Shown piece by piece: positions 33,520 through 45,336 of a stretch of DNA of 64,000 nt (position 1 is its first letter; the number at the start of each line of letters is the position of its first letter). The stretch comes from Loripinus fragilis (Eukaryota; Mollusca; Bivalvia; Lucinida; Lucinidae). The position numbers and the translations under genes are program-made. Location of the stretch: positions 40,546,944 to 40,610,943 of the forward strand of contig OZ026530.1 of NCBI GenBank assembly GCA_964019695.1, read 5' to 3'. The notes below the pieces were generated by a model. It had not been told where the DNA came from. It was given only the letters and a program-made list of their open reading frames with translations, and ran no database searches.

Positions 33520-33662
33520 TAGTCCGTGCTCAATACGAGTAGGGTGTCGAAACTGATTTACATTTAGAAGTATGAAAGAAACCCCTATTTTTGTCCAATG
33601 AGGTGGATTAAGTACCATAACGTGACCAACTATGTACCTCTACTCATATCGAGCACGGACTA
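33520..33662. mobile_element. 143-bp MITE, TA-flanked
   Basis: Terminal inverted repeats of about 23 bp: TAGTCCGTGCTCAATACGAG and CTCATATCGAGCACGGACTA, one main mismatch each. The outermost TA on both sides fits a TA target duplication, as in Tc1/mariner-type elements (inference). Confidence 0.8.
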
Positions 33663-34136
33663 TACCCGTTACTAAGTCAATAGTAATATCTCGCTGATAT
33701 TGTTACCATGTACACTGCAAAGTTTGAGAAATATACCAGGAAAGGCTGATGCCACGTTGTGTGCAAGCCTTGTTTTTTTGACACTAGAGGCAATAATACA
33801 TGAATCTTCAGTCTCAGATGGTGCTATACCTGCGTCTGATCAATTTTGAGGCAGCAAAGCAGATATGCCAGGCTACAATTGCACTGCTCAATGTTTTGAG
33901 GCCTGGTATGCAGCCCATCTCACTACATGTATAACACAATCGTCTAGATTATGTTGCAATGACATTTTCAGGGTACTGAAACTTTCTTGTTCTGACAGAG
34001 ACATGTTTCAAAGGAAGAATACCTTGATTTCCAGAACAGTGAGTTCTTTAAAAGTATGTTTGAAGTATGCTGGCTTTACATTCACACACTCCTCTTGTGG
34101 TGATGGAACATTCTTCATGGCGGGAGTCCCTACGCC

Positions 34137-34825
34137 CCCTTGTTGACTTGTCACGATACCTCAAGTTGTAAGGCATCCGCTTCCGGAACTGGAGGTTGTA
34201 GGTTGAAAACCCAGGTTAAGTTAGGTAGGTAGGGTAGGGTAGGGTAGGTATATATGTTGGGCTGCTGCCGTTTGCCAGAAAACTTCAATACACGTCATTT
34301 ACCAGTACGAAATTTGCATTTTAGGGTCCTCAAATTAGGAATCAAATGGGATCACCATCTATGGAAAAAGGAGAAGTTTGTTCATCCTTACTTCAAAAGG
34401 AGTTAAACACTATAGTATAATGTTGATAATATTGATCATAATCATAGCGCCACGACAGCTAGGTAACCACCCTATGCAACTGGAGCTTCACAGTTCAGCA
34501 TTCAATAACTCAAATCTTTCTATCCATCGATACATCTCAACCACAGAGGGAGACACCAGATGGGATTCGCTGAACCAAGTACTGGAAAGCAAACTATTGT
34601 TGTCGATTTTAGTTAAGTAATTACTTCAAAATGTGTAGTTGTGTTAGTAGTGAGTATGATAAGAAAATCCATCGCATGTCTTATTGTGCTCAGAACCAAG
34701 CAATGTAGCGATTGGTTCCTTTTTAAACTATTTTAGTGAGACATGGCTGTTGTTTTCAACCTGTGACCTCCAGCTCTGGTAACGGAAACTCCACCACTTG
34801 AGCTATTGTGACAAGTCAACAAGGG
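34137..34825. repeat. segment bounded by inverted tRNA-like sequences
   Basis: TGTTGACTTGTCAC starts the left side and GTGACAAGTCAACA ends the right. Each continues with a tRNA-like stretch (CTCAAGT-GT, GGAGGT...GGTTGAAAAC), read outwards-in. The interior includes (GGGTA)n-like sequence at 34220-34250. It may be two SINE heads in opposite orientation or one foldback element. Confidence 0.6.
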
Positions 34826-34844
34826 GGAACTAATTGGAAGTGCT

Positions 34845-35012
34845 ACTTAAAGCAGGGTCTGTTCATCGCTGCCTTGTGGTCACCTGCTGGGAAAGGGCTG
34901 ACTACTTGGCTCTCGTTTGTGATGTTAAATAGTGTATTTGTCACTTTTCTATGTGGTATTCTGGGTCAGGTGTGGTACTTGATTGTATCGATTCCTGATC
35001 TTTTCCCTTTTA
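34845..35012 (-). repeat. AACCGGTT-type repeat, partial copy 3
   Basis: The minus-orientation fragment contains GGTCACCTGCTGGGAAAGGG, TCTGGGTCAGGTGTGGTACT and GATTGTATCGATTCCTGATC. It lacks the AACCGGTT hairpin end. A plus-strand open frame of 121 codons across it is a by-product. Confidence 0.8.
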
Positions 35013-35515
35013 TTACATGGTACCAAGCAATATGCATTGTACAGTATTATTTTATGATTTTACTTGAAAGTATAGCAGTTAGACAAAGATCTAATTGTAT
35101 TCAATTTATTCACATTTCCTTTAAATATCCCGGATTTATTTCATCTGACCATGTAATCTCACCTATACATTAATTATAATAGGTATTTGTTTTGGTGTCA
35201 GCGTTTTGGTGATGATTCACCGTATGTTTGTTCTTAAAGTTCTGTTTGGGTTGCTGAGTGGCCACCTTTTGAGAAATAGCTGCCCACTCGATTGGCCATT
35301 TGTTCTCATTGTATTTTGGTATATTTGTATTTTTTTTTGATTATTCATCATTTTGGTTTTAAGAGTGAGATGTGGCTTTTGATTCCTCCAGTTCCTGTTT
35401 ATTGCTTTTCTAGTACTTACATAATACATAGCTTATAATCAGATTGTAGCGCAAACAAGCAAACGACATCTATTTGCATTTTTACCTTAGTTTGACGACC
35501 ACTGCATTTTAGTCA

Positions 35516-35727
35516 TGGAAACGCAGTGGCTCAGTGATAGAGTGCTTAACTGGAGACCAAAGGGCCGCGGGTTCGAGCCTCACCGGCGTCACTGCGTTGT
35601 GGTCCTTGAGCAAGACACACTTATCCTAGCTTAGTACTGGTTCAACCCAGGAAGACCCGTCCCTGTATAACTAAAAGATTGTTGATGGGACGTAAAGAAT
35701 CAAATCAAACAAACAAAAATAAACAAA
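35516..35727 (+). mobile_element. tRNA-derived SINE-1 copy
   Basis: Full copy with A-box TGGCTCAGTGA, B-box GGGTTCGAGCC and tail CAAATCAAACAAACAAAAAT. The 11-bp TSD CATTTTAGTCA is exact at 35505-35515 and 35728-35738. Confidence 0.93.
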
Positions 35728-36917
35728 CATTTTAGTCAGTTTTACTTACCACCCCCCCCCTTACTGTCCCTTTTAATACTCAGATAGGGCTGATTCAAGG
35801 TAACCAATATTATTTCATAATATATTTCATATAATTATACCATTTTAGATGTTTTTTTAATTACTTTGTATCATGTAAAATCTTCATTTCTGATCTGACT
35901 TTTTTTTGCGGTGGCCATTTTGGATTTAGCACCACCATCTTGAAAATAGGCCAATTTTGATTGGCTAAGAATAAATATTCAAATTACTCATGCTCATGAA
36001 CATTTTTACAAAGTTTCATGCTTATATCTGCACGTGCCTTCTTTTTGTCACTTTCCCCTCTGTTTATCATATAAATTTGGCAGCCATTTTGAAATTTCCG
36101 TTAGCCATCTTGAAAATGGAAAAAAATTGCGATGGCTAACGAGAAAATATTTACAAGAAAGGTTTGAAGAACATAATCTGAAAGTCTCATGCTTGTATCC
36201 GGAAGTGCATGATCGTCTCAAAAAACAGACATTTCCCGCTCCACTATAAGCACAATTTATAAAAGGATCAGTCTCTATAAGGCTATTTTCATAGCTAGAA
36301 CCGATTTTCTTTAAACTTTGTATACTTTAACTGATATGTATTGACTGTCTAATGATGCAATATCAGATCGTTTGGTTCACTTGTTTTCACTGTATGCACG
36401 ATTTAAGTGGGTGGGGTAATTACACCCCATTAAAAGTATAGTTACAAAAATGCTATTTTTTCTATTCCACGTTCATGCTTCGAAATGGTGGTTGCAATAG
36501 CAAAAGTACACTACTGGACTTAAAAGATGATGATAATATTGTTCTAAAATTCATAGCAGAATAGAGTTAATATTCTCTTGTAAGATGTACCCCAATTTCA
36601 GTATTTTTTGTTCTACGACTTTACAAAAAACCACAACACGTTCACAGTTTTCAAGATTTTTTAAAACTCTTTTGCTATTATTATGTTGATATAATAGTCA
36701 TTGCAGGCATATGTGAGAATTTATTTTGTGATCAATAATATGAGAGTTATCTCCCCACGAAATTTGATTTTGTTCATTTTTCAATATCAGCATGCATTTG
36801 TCATTTCATGAGTACTCCAAACTCCATTTGGAAGTGAATAGCACCTTTTGATGACAATATTTGTTAACTTGGTAGGCATTGGAGTTACTTTTGCATGCGA
36901 CGATATCATATTTTATG

Positions 36918-37062
36918 TAAAAAACCACAGAAACCCCATGGCACCGCGAGGAAGAGCCGCTCAACCAGCACGCGACACCAGAAAGACAAACCAAGCAAAG
37001 CTCTCCCCTCCCCATCAAGACGACCGCAACACCAGAATGGACACAAAGAAACGTACAACAAA
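36918..37062. repeat. about 140-bp private insertion in the left arm
   Basis: GC-richer sequence (CCATGGCACCGCGAGGAAGA...CATCAAGACGACCGCAAC) interrupts the arm between TTATGTAA and AAATTTTGAAAA. The right arm (40500-40550) runs through without it. Class unknown. Confidence 0.7.
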
Positions 37063-37182
37063 TTTTGAAAAGAAAGATGCCTCTCATCTTGAAAATTAAC
37101 AAATTGCCAATGACTTGCAAGCAGGGTTTGCTTAGTTTTTGCAACCTCATTAAACTCATGCTAAATGCTTAAATTAAAGTCC

Positions 37183-37386
37183 TTATGACCCATTCGTGTT
37201 TTTACGCTGGATATTATTCATCTTGCTCCGTTTGGTTTTACTGTTTTCTGTTTCATTGCGGTAATTTCCTAAATACCGAAGCACTGAAACCACATGTGCA
37301 CAACACCCAAGGGTGCAAGCACCACTTCTGCGCCCACTATACCACCCAGTGATTGGGTTCAGCACTTGAGTGTATTCAACCAACAA
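37183..37386 (-). pseudogene. SWIM-type zinc-finger protein fragment, arm copy 1
   Basis: Minus-strand peptide with VEYTQVLNPITGWY, then GACTLGCCAHVVSVLRYLG. This matches the C-terminal SWIM-like module (C-x-C...C-x-H) of multicopy invertebrate proteins that are usually read as NPITGWYCxC...GCCAHVASVLWYLG. The first Cys pair is lost (GRRSGAC), so zinc binding is unlikely. It mirrors 40148-40387 on the other arm. Only about 65 residues remain. Confidence 0.65.
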
Positions 37387-37706
37387 GTTATATTATTTAT
37401 TTGATGTGTGACGAGAAAGTATATGTGCTTTGAGAACACCGTCATCTTCTTTCTGCAGCGGACAGTTAAGCGTACAAACTTTGTTGATTCTGGTTACAAC
37501 TATTTGACTTGTCACAACAACTTTCCTTTCAACAGTCAATTAATGAAAGTTTAGTTAGCCATTATTCAAACACAGTCCTGTCAAAGCTACCTGGATGAAT
37601 GACAGCTCCTTGAAATATCTTTTGTCCAGCCTCAAATGACAAGTCACTCTTGTTACCATAGCTATCCGGTTAAAAGTTTCAATGAAATGTAATAGATTTT
37701 ATCAAA

Positions 37707-37887
37707 TATATGGCTCATGAAAAAATGCTGAATATCATCTCATCATTATCATCATCATCATTATCATCTTCATCATCATCATCATCATATGTATGTATGG
37801 CTCATGAAAAAAATGCTCATCATCATCATCATATCATCATCATATGTATGGTTCATGAAAAAATGCTCATCATCATCATCCTCATCC

Positions 37888-37922
<35 letters not shown>

Positions 37923-37982
37923 GTCATCATCATCATCATATCATCATCATATGTATGGCTCATGAAAAATGCTCATCATCAA
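37707..37982. repeat. ATC-rich compound minisatellite
   Basis: Runs of (ATC)n separated by four copies of TATGGCTCATGAAAAAATGC (small variations). Open frames of poly-Ser or poly-Ile/His through it are artefacts. Confidence 0.95.
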
Positions 37983-39000
37983 GCGCGTATTAAACAGTCA
38001 GGGGCATAACCTGTGTAAGTTAAATTATATATCACTTGAAGAAGTTAAAATTGTGTAATTGCAACAATGATTTCAAAGCGAGGCTACAGAAAGTAACTTA
38101 TATAGGTTATATCTGAAATTATTTAGGCCAAGGTCAAATTTACAAGCTCAACAATATAACTTATTCAAGTTATATAGTAGCTAATGTTCTGATTTCAATT
38201 ACCCTGCATACACATTTCTAGACGATGCGTACGGAATTTTATTGCACAATCGGAAAATTATGTAATAGGTCTTTCAGTTAAAATTACAACATGTCCATGA
38301 AAATTGTTGTAACTCCAGAATATCAAGATGAAAAAAGACACTTTTACTCAGACAGGTTACTTTTGATTTTGTTTCGAAAATAATTAAATGCTTTAAGTGA
38401 TATACTTATTAACTTTTAAAGGTTATGCACCTGACTGTTAAATGTAGATGCTATGATTAGAAATAGATAATGAGTTTATCATTTTGTCTGGAGATCATAA
38501 GACTTGAGAGTACCGCTAGTCTTTTGAAAGTACCACTTTGATCTCACATTGATGGCTTTTGCACTCTTCTTTATTGAGTTTCGACTCGGACCCAGTATAC
38601 TTCATTTAGAATAAGGCTTGATATTTCATATGAATCATCTTCACATGAAGAACCATCTTTCATTTAATTTCAAAGACGGCAAGGAAATTTAAACGTCAAA
38701 ATTTTGAAGGTCGCAAGACATAGAGAATAATGAACAATTTTATTTGTTACATGGAATATAAATGACTGGGGCAGCGGATGTAAATTTATTTTAAGATGTC
38801 TTTGTTTACGTGATATTTGACACCCAAATCTAGCTGACCTGTTGGATATATTCACACATGAAGGCGTTGCTTTCTTTTTTGATAAATCCAATCAGCATCA
38901 ATCATGTGAGTTTGTTCAGCGCTGACTGACAACTAGGATAGTAAACATAGGTTCATCACAGTAAAATATTGATTATTGAATAGCATTACATTGTAACTGA
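37983..39000. other. intergenic spacer, nothing recognised
   Basis: AT-rich spacer of the inverted duplication. No gene, SINE or TIR identified. Around 38030-38190 the word AACTTAT-TAGGTTATAT recurs loosely. Confidence 0.5.
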
Positions 39001-39036
39001 CTTCTTGACAGTTTGTACGCCTAACTGTCCGCTGCT

Positions 39037-39119
39037 TTATCTCATATGATCCCTTTTCGTCAAAGTGTCCATCCATGTAGGATTTGGCCAGATTCTTCAA
39101 ATGGGATCATATGAGATAA
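39037..39119. mobile_element. 83-bp MITE with 17-bp perfect TIRs
   Basis: TTATCTCATATGATCCC (39037-39053) and GGGATCATATGAGATAA (39103-39119) are exact inverted repeats. The left arm of the inverted duplication (about 37450-37465) lacks the element, giving an empty site. Confidence 0.88.
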
Positions 39120-39189
39120 TGGCACACAAAGAAAATGACGGTGTTCCCAAAGCATAGATACGGTATCGTCACATATCAAACAAGTAGCC

Positions 39190-40140
39190 TAATGGGCAAC
39201 GATCTCTCACCTGAAAGTCAGCATAATGTTTGGACAGAAAATAATATATGATGATCAATGGCAGGTAACTCTAACTTGAAACAGTAACAAAATTCAAACT
39301 CATTCAAGCTTTTATGGTTGTCATTGCAACCTGTAAGAATGAAGAAGATTCATCCAAAAATAAAGGCACTAGAGTGGTCACAACATTTCTCCCTTATTAA
39401 GTCTATGGATTTTTTTCCTGACGCTCAATGGCAGCCAACTCCGCAGGTCTGATCTAGCAGAATGTTGAACCCATCTGAGATTTATAGTTGAACTTGTTAT
39501 CTGCAAGAATGAAGAAGATCCAATAAAAAATAAAGGCACTAGAGTGGTCACAAGATTATCCATTGATTTTTCAGACGCTCAAGGGCTACTAACTCAGTAA
39601 TCGGTGATGAGATCTTGACAAAATTCAAACACATTCAAGCATTTATAGTTTTCCTTATTATGTGTAAGAATGAAGAAGATTCATCCAAAAATGAAGGCAC
39701 TAGAGTGGTCACGACATTAGAAGTCTATGGGGATTTTTTCAAACGCTAAGGGGCAGGTAACTCCTCAGTCCCCAGTACGATCTTGCCGAATTTCAAACGC
39801 CATTGAGATTTTATGGTTGTTCTCGTTACCTGCAAGAATAAAGAAGAACCAATCAAAAATGAAGAAGCTAGAGTGGTCATAAGATTTTCCACATTATAAC
39901 CCTATGGGAGCTATCAGTTGCCATGGAAACCAGAGTTCTGATCTGATCTGATCTGGCCCAAAACCTGATACAGACAACCCCCACCCCAATGATGCTCCAG
40001 ATGAAATTTGATTATGGTTGGCCAGCTGGTCTCAGAGATATTCATGTTTTAAAGTGTGAACGCACATACGGACAGACACCAGCTTGAGTCCAAACCTATA
40101 AGCTCACCGGGAGCATTCGGCTCTGGTGAGCTAATAAAAC
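39190..40140. repeat. tandem repeat, about 140-170-bp unit, four copies, plus hairpin
   Basis: The phrase GAATGAAGAAGAT-CA recurs at about 39337, 39508, 39670 and (varied) 39838, each followed by AAGGCACTAGAGTGGTCA. Preceding CAGGTAACTC / GCTCAA-GGC words also repeat. At 40099-40134 AGCTCACCGG-GAGC pairs with GCTCTGGTGAGCT. I have seen similar hairpins at the end of common bivalve repeats (from memory). Absent from the other arm. Confidence 0.75.
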
Positions 40141-40147
40141 ATAAAAC

Positions 40148-40387
40148 TTGTGGGTTGAATACACTCAAGGGATGAACCCAATCACTGGGTGGCATTATGG
40201 GTGCAGAAGGGGGGCTTGCCCCCTCGGGTGTTGTAGACATGTGGCTTCAGTGCTTTGGTATTTAGGATATTACCGCAGCAAAACAGAAAACAGTGAAGCC
40301 AAACCCAGCAAGGTGCACATTGATTATGTAAAAGATACTGCTGTTGACACATGGATTATGTCTGGCAATTCTGAAGACGATGAATAA
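40148..40387 (+). pseudogene. SWIM-type zinc-finger protein fragment, arm copy 2
   Basis: Plus-strand frame of 79 codons: VEYTQGMNPITGW, GACPLGCCRHVASVLWYLGY, then an acidic C-terminus ending SGNSEDDE and a stop (40385-40387). It keeps a likely native C-terminus. The CxC of the SWIM motif is reduced to YGC, and there is no upstream coding on this strand, so it is a 3' fragment. In such families the SWIM module usually sits after a transposase-like or unknown N-terminal region (family knowledge, inference here). Confidence 0.65.
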
Positions 40388-41190
40388 TAACCAGTGTAAA
40401 ACACAAATGAGCCATAAGGACTTTAATTTAAGCATTTAGCATGCGTTTAACTAAGCAAACCCTGCTTTTAAGTCCTTGGCAATTTGTTAGTTTTCCAGAT
40501 GCGAGGTATCCTTTTTTCAAAATTACATAAAAAATGACATTGTCGCATGCAAAAGGAACTCCAATGCCTACAAAAATCAACAAATATTTGCATCAAAAGG
40601 TGTTATTCACTTCTAAATGGAGTTTGGAGTACTATGGAAAGACAAATGCATGCTGTTATTGAAAAATGGACAAAATAAAATTTCTTGGGGAGATAACTCT
40701 CATATTAATGATCATAAAATAAATTCTCACATATGTCTGCAATGACTATTATATCAACATAATAATAGCAAAAGATTTATGAAAATTCTTGAAAACTGTG
40801 AACGTGTTGTGTTTTTTCGTAAAGACGGAGAACAAAAAATACAGAAATTGGTGTACATCTTACAAGCGAATATAAACTCTATTTTAGTATGAATTTTAGA
40901 ACAATATTATCACCATCTTTTAAGTCCAGAAGTGTACTTTTCCTATTGCAAACACCATTTTGAAGCATGGACATGGAATAGAAACAATAGCATTTTTGTA
41001 ACTATACTTTTAATGGGGTGGAATTACCCCACCCACTTAAATCGTGCATACAGCGAAAACCAGTGAACCGAACAATCTGGTATTGCATCATAAGACAGTC
41101 AATACATATCAGTTAAAGTATACAAAGTTTAAAGAAAATCGGTTTTAGCCATGAAAATGGCCTGATAGAGACTTATCCTTTTGAATGCAC

Positions 41191-43920
41191 TGATACGAAA
41201 TTCACAGTTGACCATCGTACACTTTTTCAAATCAGAAGCTGCTGTTACTAAGCGCTCAAAAAGCAAGAGCTGTTTTACACAACTATGAAAGGTTATTTTT
41301 GATATAGCTTTTTCATCGGAGATGGTAAAAGGTACTTCTTTCAATTCTCGCTTCCATTTGGAACCATCAACCACTTGTTTTTATACAATAATATGATTTA
41401 GCTGTTGAATCAGTGATTTGTTTCATTTTCACCTGCAATGAACCACGAATGTTTGCTTTTCGTCTTTTTCGAAGCCAGTTTTCATATTTTCTAACATAGC
41501 GAAATGAAAGAGCGATTATTCAGCATCAATAATCATTACATACCTGATAGCTGAGTGGCCATACAGTTCAAATGCATCCCCTTTGTTCAGGTCCCATCCT
41601 TTTGGTGGCTGTACAGTTAGCAGCGACTGTACGCAATCATTAGCTGCAAAGTGCAGGGGGAAACTGTACGATTAGCTGCAAGCATACATCCACTTTTAAA
41701 AGGCCAAAATACACTGAAAATGCACATAATGTGTTAAAATACTTATTTTCTCTTTAAAGTGAATATTAAAGCTGCATAGTCTGTAACTTTTGATATTCTA
41801 ATATTGGAAATAAAGTGTCTATTTTTCAAGAATACAGTAAAAAACCTCAAGTTTAAGTATACATTTTACCATTTTCATAAATTTTAACAAACTATATCTA
41901 TCAAAACAACAGCATTTATGTTAAAATCAACTGTCTAGAATTATTGGAGGGACGTAAATGATTCCTAACAAGAGAAAAATCACCTGTTTTATTAGATAAT
42001 TCACTGTTTAGTGCAACTTTTAGCTGAACTGAGCATATTTATTGTGAAAACATAACTTAATTCTATTTTTACAAATGATTTAAAAAGATTTTTTTTTTCG
42101 AAAAATGTTCGTAGTTAAAGATCTTGTCTCTTTAAGGTCCTATTAATGCTTAACTTGGTCAAAAAAAATCTTCAGTATCTTATAGATCTGTTTCTCCATC
42201 AGCTAAGGTGATTAAAGCCAGGCTGCACATACCATTTAGTTATTTCTGTTGGACTCTTTGTTGCTTGTTTCATCTGCTGATAGTTTGGATCCAGATCAGG
42301 CCCGACATATTGTTGGGTTTGATCTGGATCCAAAGTCTTTGATATTCTGGTCGCATTTCACATGGTCAGTTTGGCTTATAATATTCACATTGGGTAAAAA
42401 TATGAAGACTTCCGTGCATTAGAATTTGCGATAGAGCGCTATCTATCTAGCGTATTATGTTAACTACCAGAGGAACAATGAAATTATTTCCAGAATACCA
42501 TCAAAGCGTCAATTGATTGGGACCTAGATCAGGCCAGACAAATTCAACAAAAGTCGCTACTAACAAGGAAAGAGTGTCAAATGATTGTGACCCAGATCAG
42601 GATGGACAAAATTTCTAGCCTGATCTGGGTCTAAAATGTTTGCAAAGATTACCAAAAACAGTGTTATAATTTACTTAAGGAATTTGCTTCTGCAAGAACT
42701 AGTCATACCTCCCCGTTTGGTGCTGGCCTGAAACTATGGATGAGGCAAATATAGCTTGATAGATATGATACATCGCGTAAAAGAAGATTGAATAATTTGT
42801 TCTCTTATAATTTATACTAGCGACGAACCGTATTTGACTACATAGGCTAACATGACAGGTCGAAATACATTCCATTATAAACAAGCCTATACGATATACA
42901 GCTTTTTTACGGCTGTTAAATTTTACAATTATCAATTATTTTATTATGTATATGTTTGTGCTGCCTGACACACTAGAATTAAGCTAGAGATTCGGTGTGG
43001 CTAGGGGTCTGGTACCAGATCTCTAGCACTTCCTTTAAAATAACAACATATTTTGCTTTTGTATACGGACATGATGTAGTGCCGATATCAAAATTAGATA
43101 TATTGAGGCTATAACTACATTTTATGTCAAAAACAGCACGTTTCATTCATTTATTGCTAATCACAGCTACTCGTACAGGGAATAAAACCTGGCTACCAGC
43201 TAATTGTACAGTCAGCAACATGATGGACCCTAAACAAAACAGTATATATTTTGATCGAATGAATGCAAAACTAGCAAAGGAGTACTGAAATATGTTGGTT
43301 AAGAATTGTTTTGTGGTTGGGATATTTAAGATTATGCGCAAAATGATAAAAAAAGACTAAATATGAAAGACAAATGATTACCACAAGCGAGAATGAAAAA
43401 AAATCACTGGTGTAATATCAACATCGCTGTCCTGTGCAAAACAGGGAAACTAATGATTCAAAATTGAAACAAAATTGGAGGGACAAATATCGTACCTTCC
43501 TAGGCATGTGTTTTCCGAAAAGTGTTTGTAATGCATTGTATTGATTTTTGTGTTATTTTTATTTTTTGTATATTTAAAGCAGCTCACGATTTTTGAGCGT
43601 ACAGTAATAGCAGCTTCCGATTTGAAAAACTTCACGATGGTCCACTGTGAATTTGCTGTGGCACGGTGCTGTCACAAATGGTCGATCTTATGTTCCTTGA
43701 ATTGGGAATTTTCTCCTTGAAATTAGGACAAAACATACTTTTGGCATTGGGAACAAGACCCAATATTGGTCGTCATTACAGGCTAATGAAAACCCTGTGC
43801 TTTAGACCCGATTTTTTTCAGGTTTATATTTTCTACCCCTTCAGTTGCGTATCAGGTAGTGATGCAAGTTGAAATAACATGCGAAGAAACAAAGAGTGGC
43901 GTGTCCAGAGGGGGTTTGCT
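41191..43920. other. intergenic with one GGATCCAGATCA palindrome
   Basis: No gene recognised. TTTGGATCCAGATCA (42284-42298) and TGATCTGGATCCAAA (42320-42334) form a 15-bp perfect inverted repeat. Related CCTAGATCAGGCC / CCAGATCAGGATG words at 42520-42640 suggest a worn family also seen near 3712, 59650, 62690 and 63800. Confidence 0.55.
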
Positions 43921-43927
43921 TAAACAA

Positions 43928-44182
43928 GGGCGGATCCAGAAATTTTCGCCAGAGAAGTGGGTCTAAGCCCAACCTATTCATGTATTTATCTATTCCGCAA
44001 CGATTTATAGAGGGGGTCCAATTGATTATTACAAGGGAAGCTAAAGTTTACCAGGGGAGGGTCCAAGTCTTTCAATGGGGGAGGGGGGTCCTAATGCTTA
44101 TTCTTATAGAAACCTATAGCACTTGTGATTTTCCAGGCGGAAGGGGTTCGGACCCCTTCCCCCTCCTTTGGATTTGCCCATG
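43928..44182. mobile_element. GGATCC-ended MITE family, copy 5
   Basis: GGCGGATCCAGAAATTTTCG at the left and TTTGGATTTGCCCATGC at the right, with the CAGG-GG-GTCC and TTCGGACCCC blocks of the family. Diverged. Confidence 0.65.
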
Positions 44183-44719
44183 CTTAACCCCTTTGAGACC
44201 AAATTATTTCATTTGCACATGTAGAGATGTCATTGTGTAGGTAAGTGCAACAGACTAGGTTGCGTGTTGCAGTCATGTTCAGGCGGTAGAACGTTGCTAT
44301 AGCTGATTTCATAGGCCTTTCGTACTTTTCCGGATTTCTTACGGGACTCAAGTCACATTCACTTAAATCACATGACTACCTCAGCCAATCGAAATTCGTC
44401 CCGTTGCAACGAGGCGAGCAGCCATGTGCTCGAGGCCAGCATCAAACTACCAAAATAAATTATGTTTTGTAAGCAAAAAGGTTAATATTGCATACGAAGT
44501 TATGATTACTTTTAAGGGGTCACTTAGCGCCATTGTGTATGTTTTTTGTTACCTCGAAAACCAATTTTATGTATTTCAAACAGCACCCATAGTTGTTTAC
44601 ATTCTGAGGTCAGTAATAAGGTCGTCAAAGCCCGGGTGTCACTGACTGAGACGGTGTTTATGTAAACATTTCATCATTTGAAGAATGACTCAAAATATTG
44701 TTAAAACACAGCAATGTAG

Positions 44720-45215
44720 CACACGGGTGGTTATGTCGTAAGGGGCGATCAAAAGTTATGCAAACGGTCGCCTTACGAGAGCGTCCAGATATAAGTCACG
44801 GGATGAAAATAAAACGAGCAAAACATGTAAGTTAGCGACTTCTACATTTATTTCAATGTTTGCAGATTAATATTCAGAAATCAGGCAATTCTATTCCCAA
44901 TAGTTATCATTTTTGCGTAATGGGAAGCAATAGCGGAAGTGAAAAACCGAGTACTTAGTCTAAAATCAATTTCTCCTGGACGAGGGTGTGTTGATTTTTT
45001 GGTTTTGATCTTAAATAAACATGGTTTAGGGGCTTTTAAAATGTTTACTGGCAGGTTTAGTGACACAAATATACTTTACTTGAATTTTCCTTATGCCTTA
45101 ATAGTGTCTAGTCAAAATCGGGGTTAAAATGTTGACAAAGACTAAATAGAAAAAAAATCAACACTTACGACATTGACTCCCATTTACGAGTCAGTTAACC
45201 CTTACGAGCCAGTAT
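44720..45215 (+). repeat. CGTAAGGGG-ended element, copy 1
   Basis: Begins ACGGGTGGTTATGTCGTAAG and contains TTATGCAAACGG and TTACGAGAGCGTCC. It ends with TTACGACATTGAC and TTACGAGTCAG-type words. The inverted counterpart at 57300-57815 has the same order and similar length, diverged inside. Terminal TTACGAC/GTCGTAA words suggest inverted ends. Confidence 0.65.
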
Positions 45216-45336
45216 GGTAAACGCCCTTCATCTGATAGACAACGGATTACTCTTAAGTGTTTGCTAGAAAATTCTTGGTCTAGCGCTTGCACATTATCCA
45301 TACATGATAGAGGGTCTCAATTGGGTACCTTTGAAA

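Larger units (their letters stand above)
32322..36246. mobile_element. TIR element, 17-bp perfect ends
   Basis: Ends TAGTGGAGCGGGAAATG (32322-32338) and CATTTCCCGCTCCACTA (36230-36246) are exact inverted repeats. Homology extends inward in inverted orientation to about 32590 and 35830 (CAAGCATGAAACTT, GCCAATCAAAATTGG, AAAATGGCCGCCA, CATCTAAAATGGTA). The interior (32.6-35.8 kb) has no recognisable gene but holds a MITE (33520-33662), an inverted tRNA-like pair (34137-34825), an AACCGGTT-type fragment and a SINE-1. An unrecognised frame of 93 codons lies at 33865-34146. Several G10-11 runs. Confidence 0.75.
36255..41190. repeat. inverted duplication with SWIM remnants in both arms
   Basis: Left arm about 36255-37500 and right arm about 39000-41190 match as inverted copies: TTAAGTGGGTGGGGTAATTA / TAATTCCACC-type, TTGCATGCGACGATATC / GACATTGTCGCATGC, GTCCTTATG-CC, CACTGGGTGG, AACACCGTCAT and GGACAGTTA-GCGTACAAACT. 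The right arm is longer because of a segment of about 950 bp (39190-40140). The left arm has a private insertion (36918-37062). Directly abuts the TIR element ending at 36246. Possibly a decayed transposon with long inverted ends. Confidence 0.75.

Noticed and set aside
34220..34250. GGTAGGGTAGGG run as interstitial telomeric repeat
   Set aside because: The unit is GGGTA/GGTA, not the animal TTAGGG, and the run is too short.
34808..35173. 121-codon open frame with hydrophobic stretches
   Set aside because: The first half is an antisense AACCGGTT-type repeat. The hydrophobic part is from T-rich sequence.
36806..37159. 117-codon minus-strand frame and overlapping 83-codon plus-strand frame
   Set aside because: Both depend on the roughly 140-bp private insertion in the left arm and are absent from the other arm.
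37710..38009. Ser- and Ile/His-rich frame
   Set aside because: Translation of the ATC minisatellite.
39190..39930. Regularly spaced repeats considered as a CRISPR-like array; also the satellite at 45.9-54 kb
   Set aside because: Units are 140-200 bp with repeated 'spacers', in eukaryotic DNA. These are tandem repeats.
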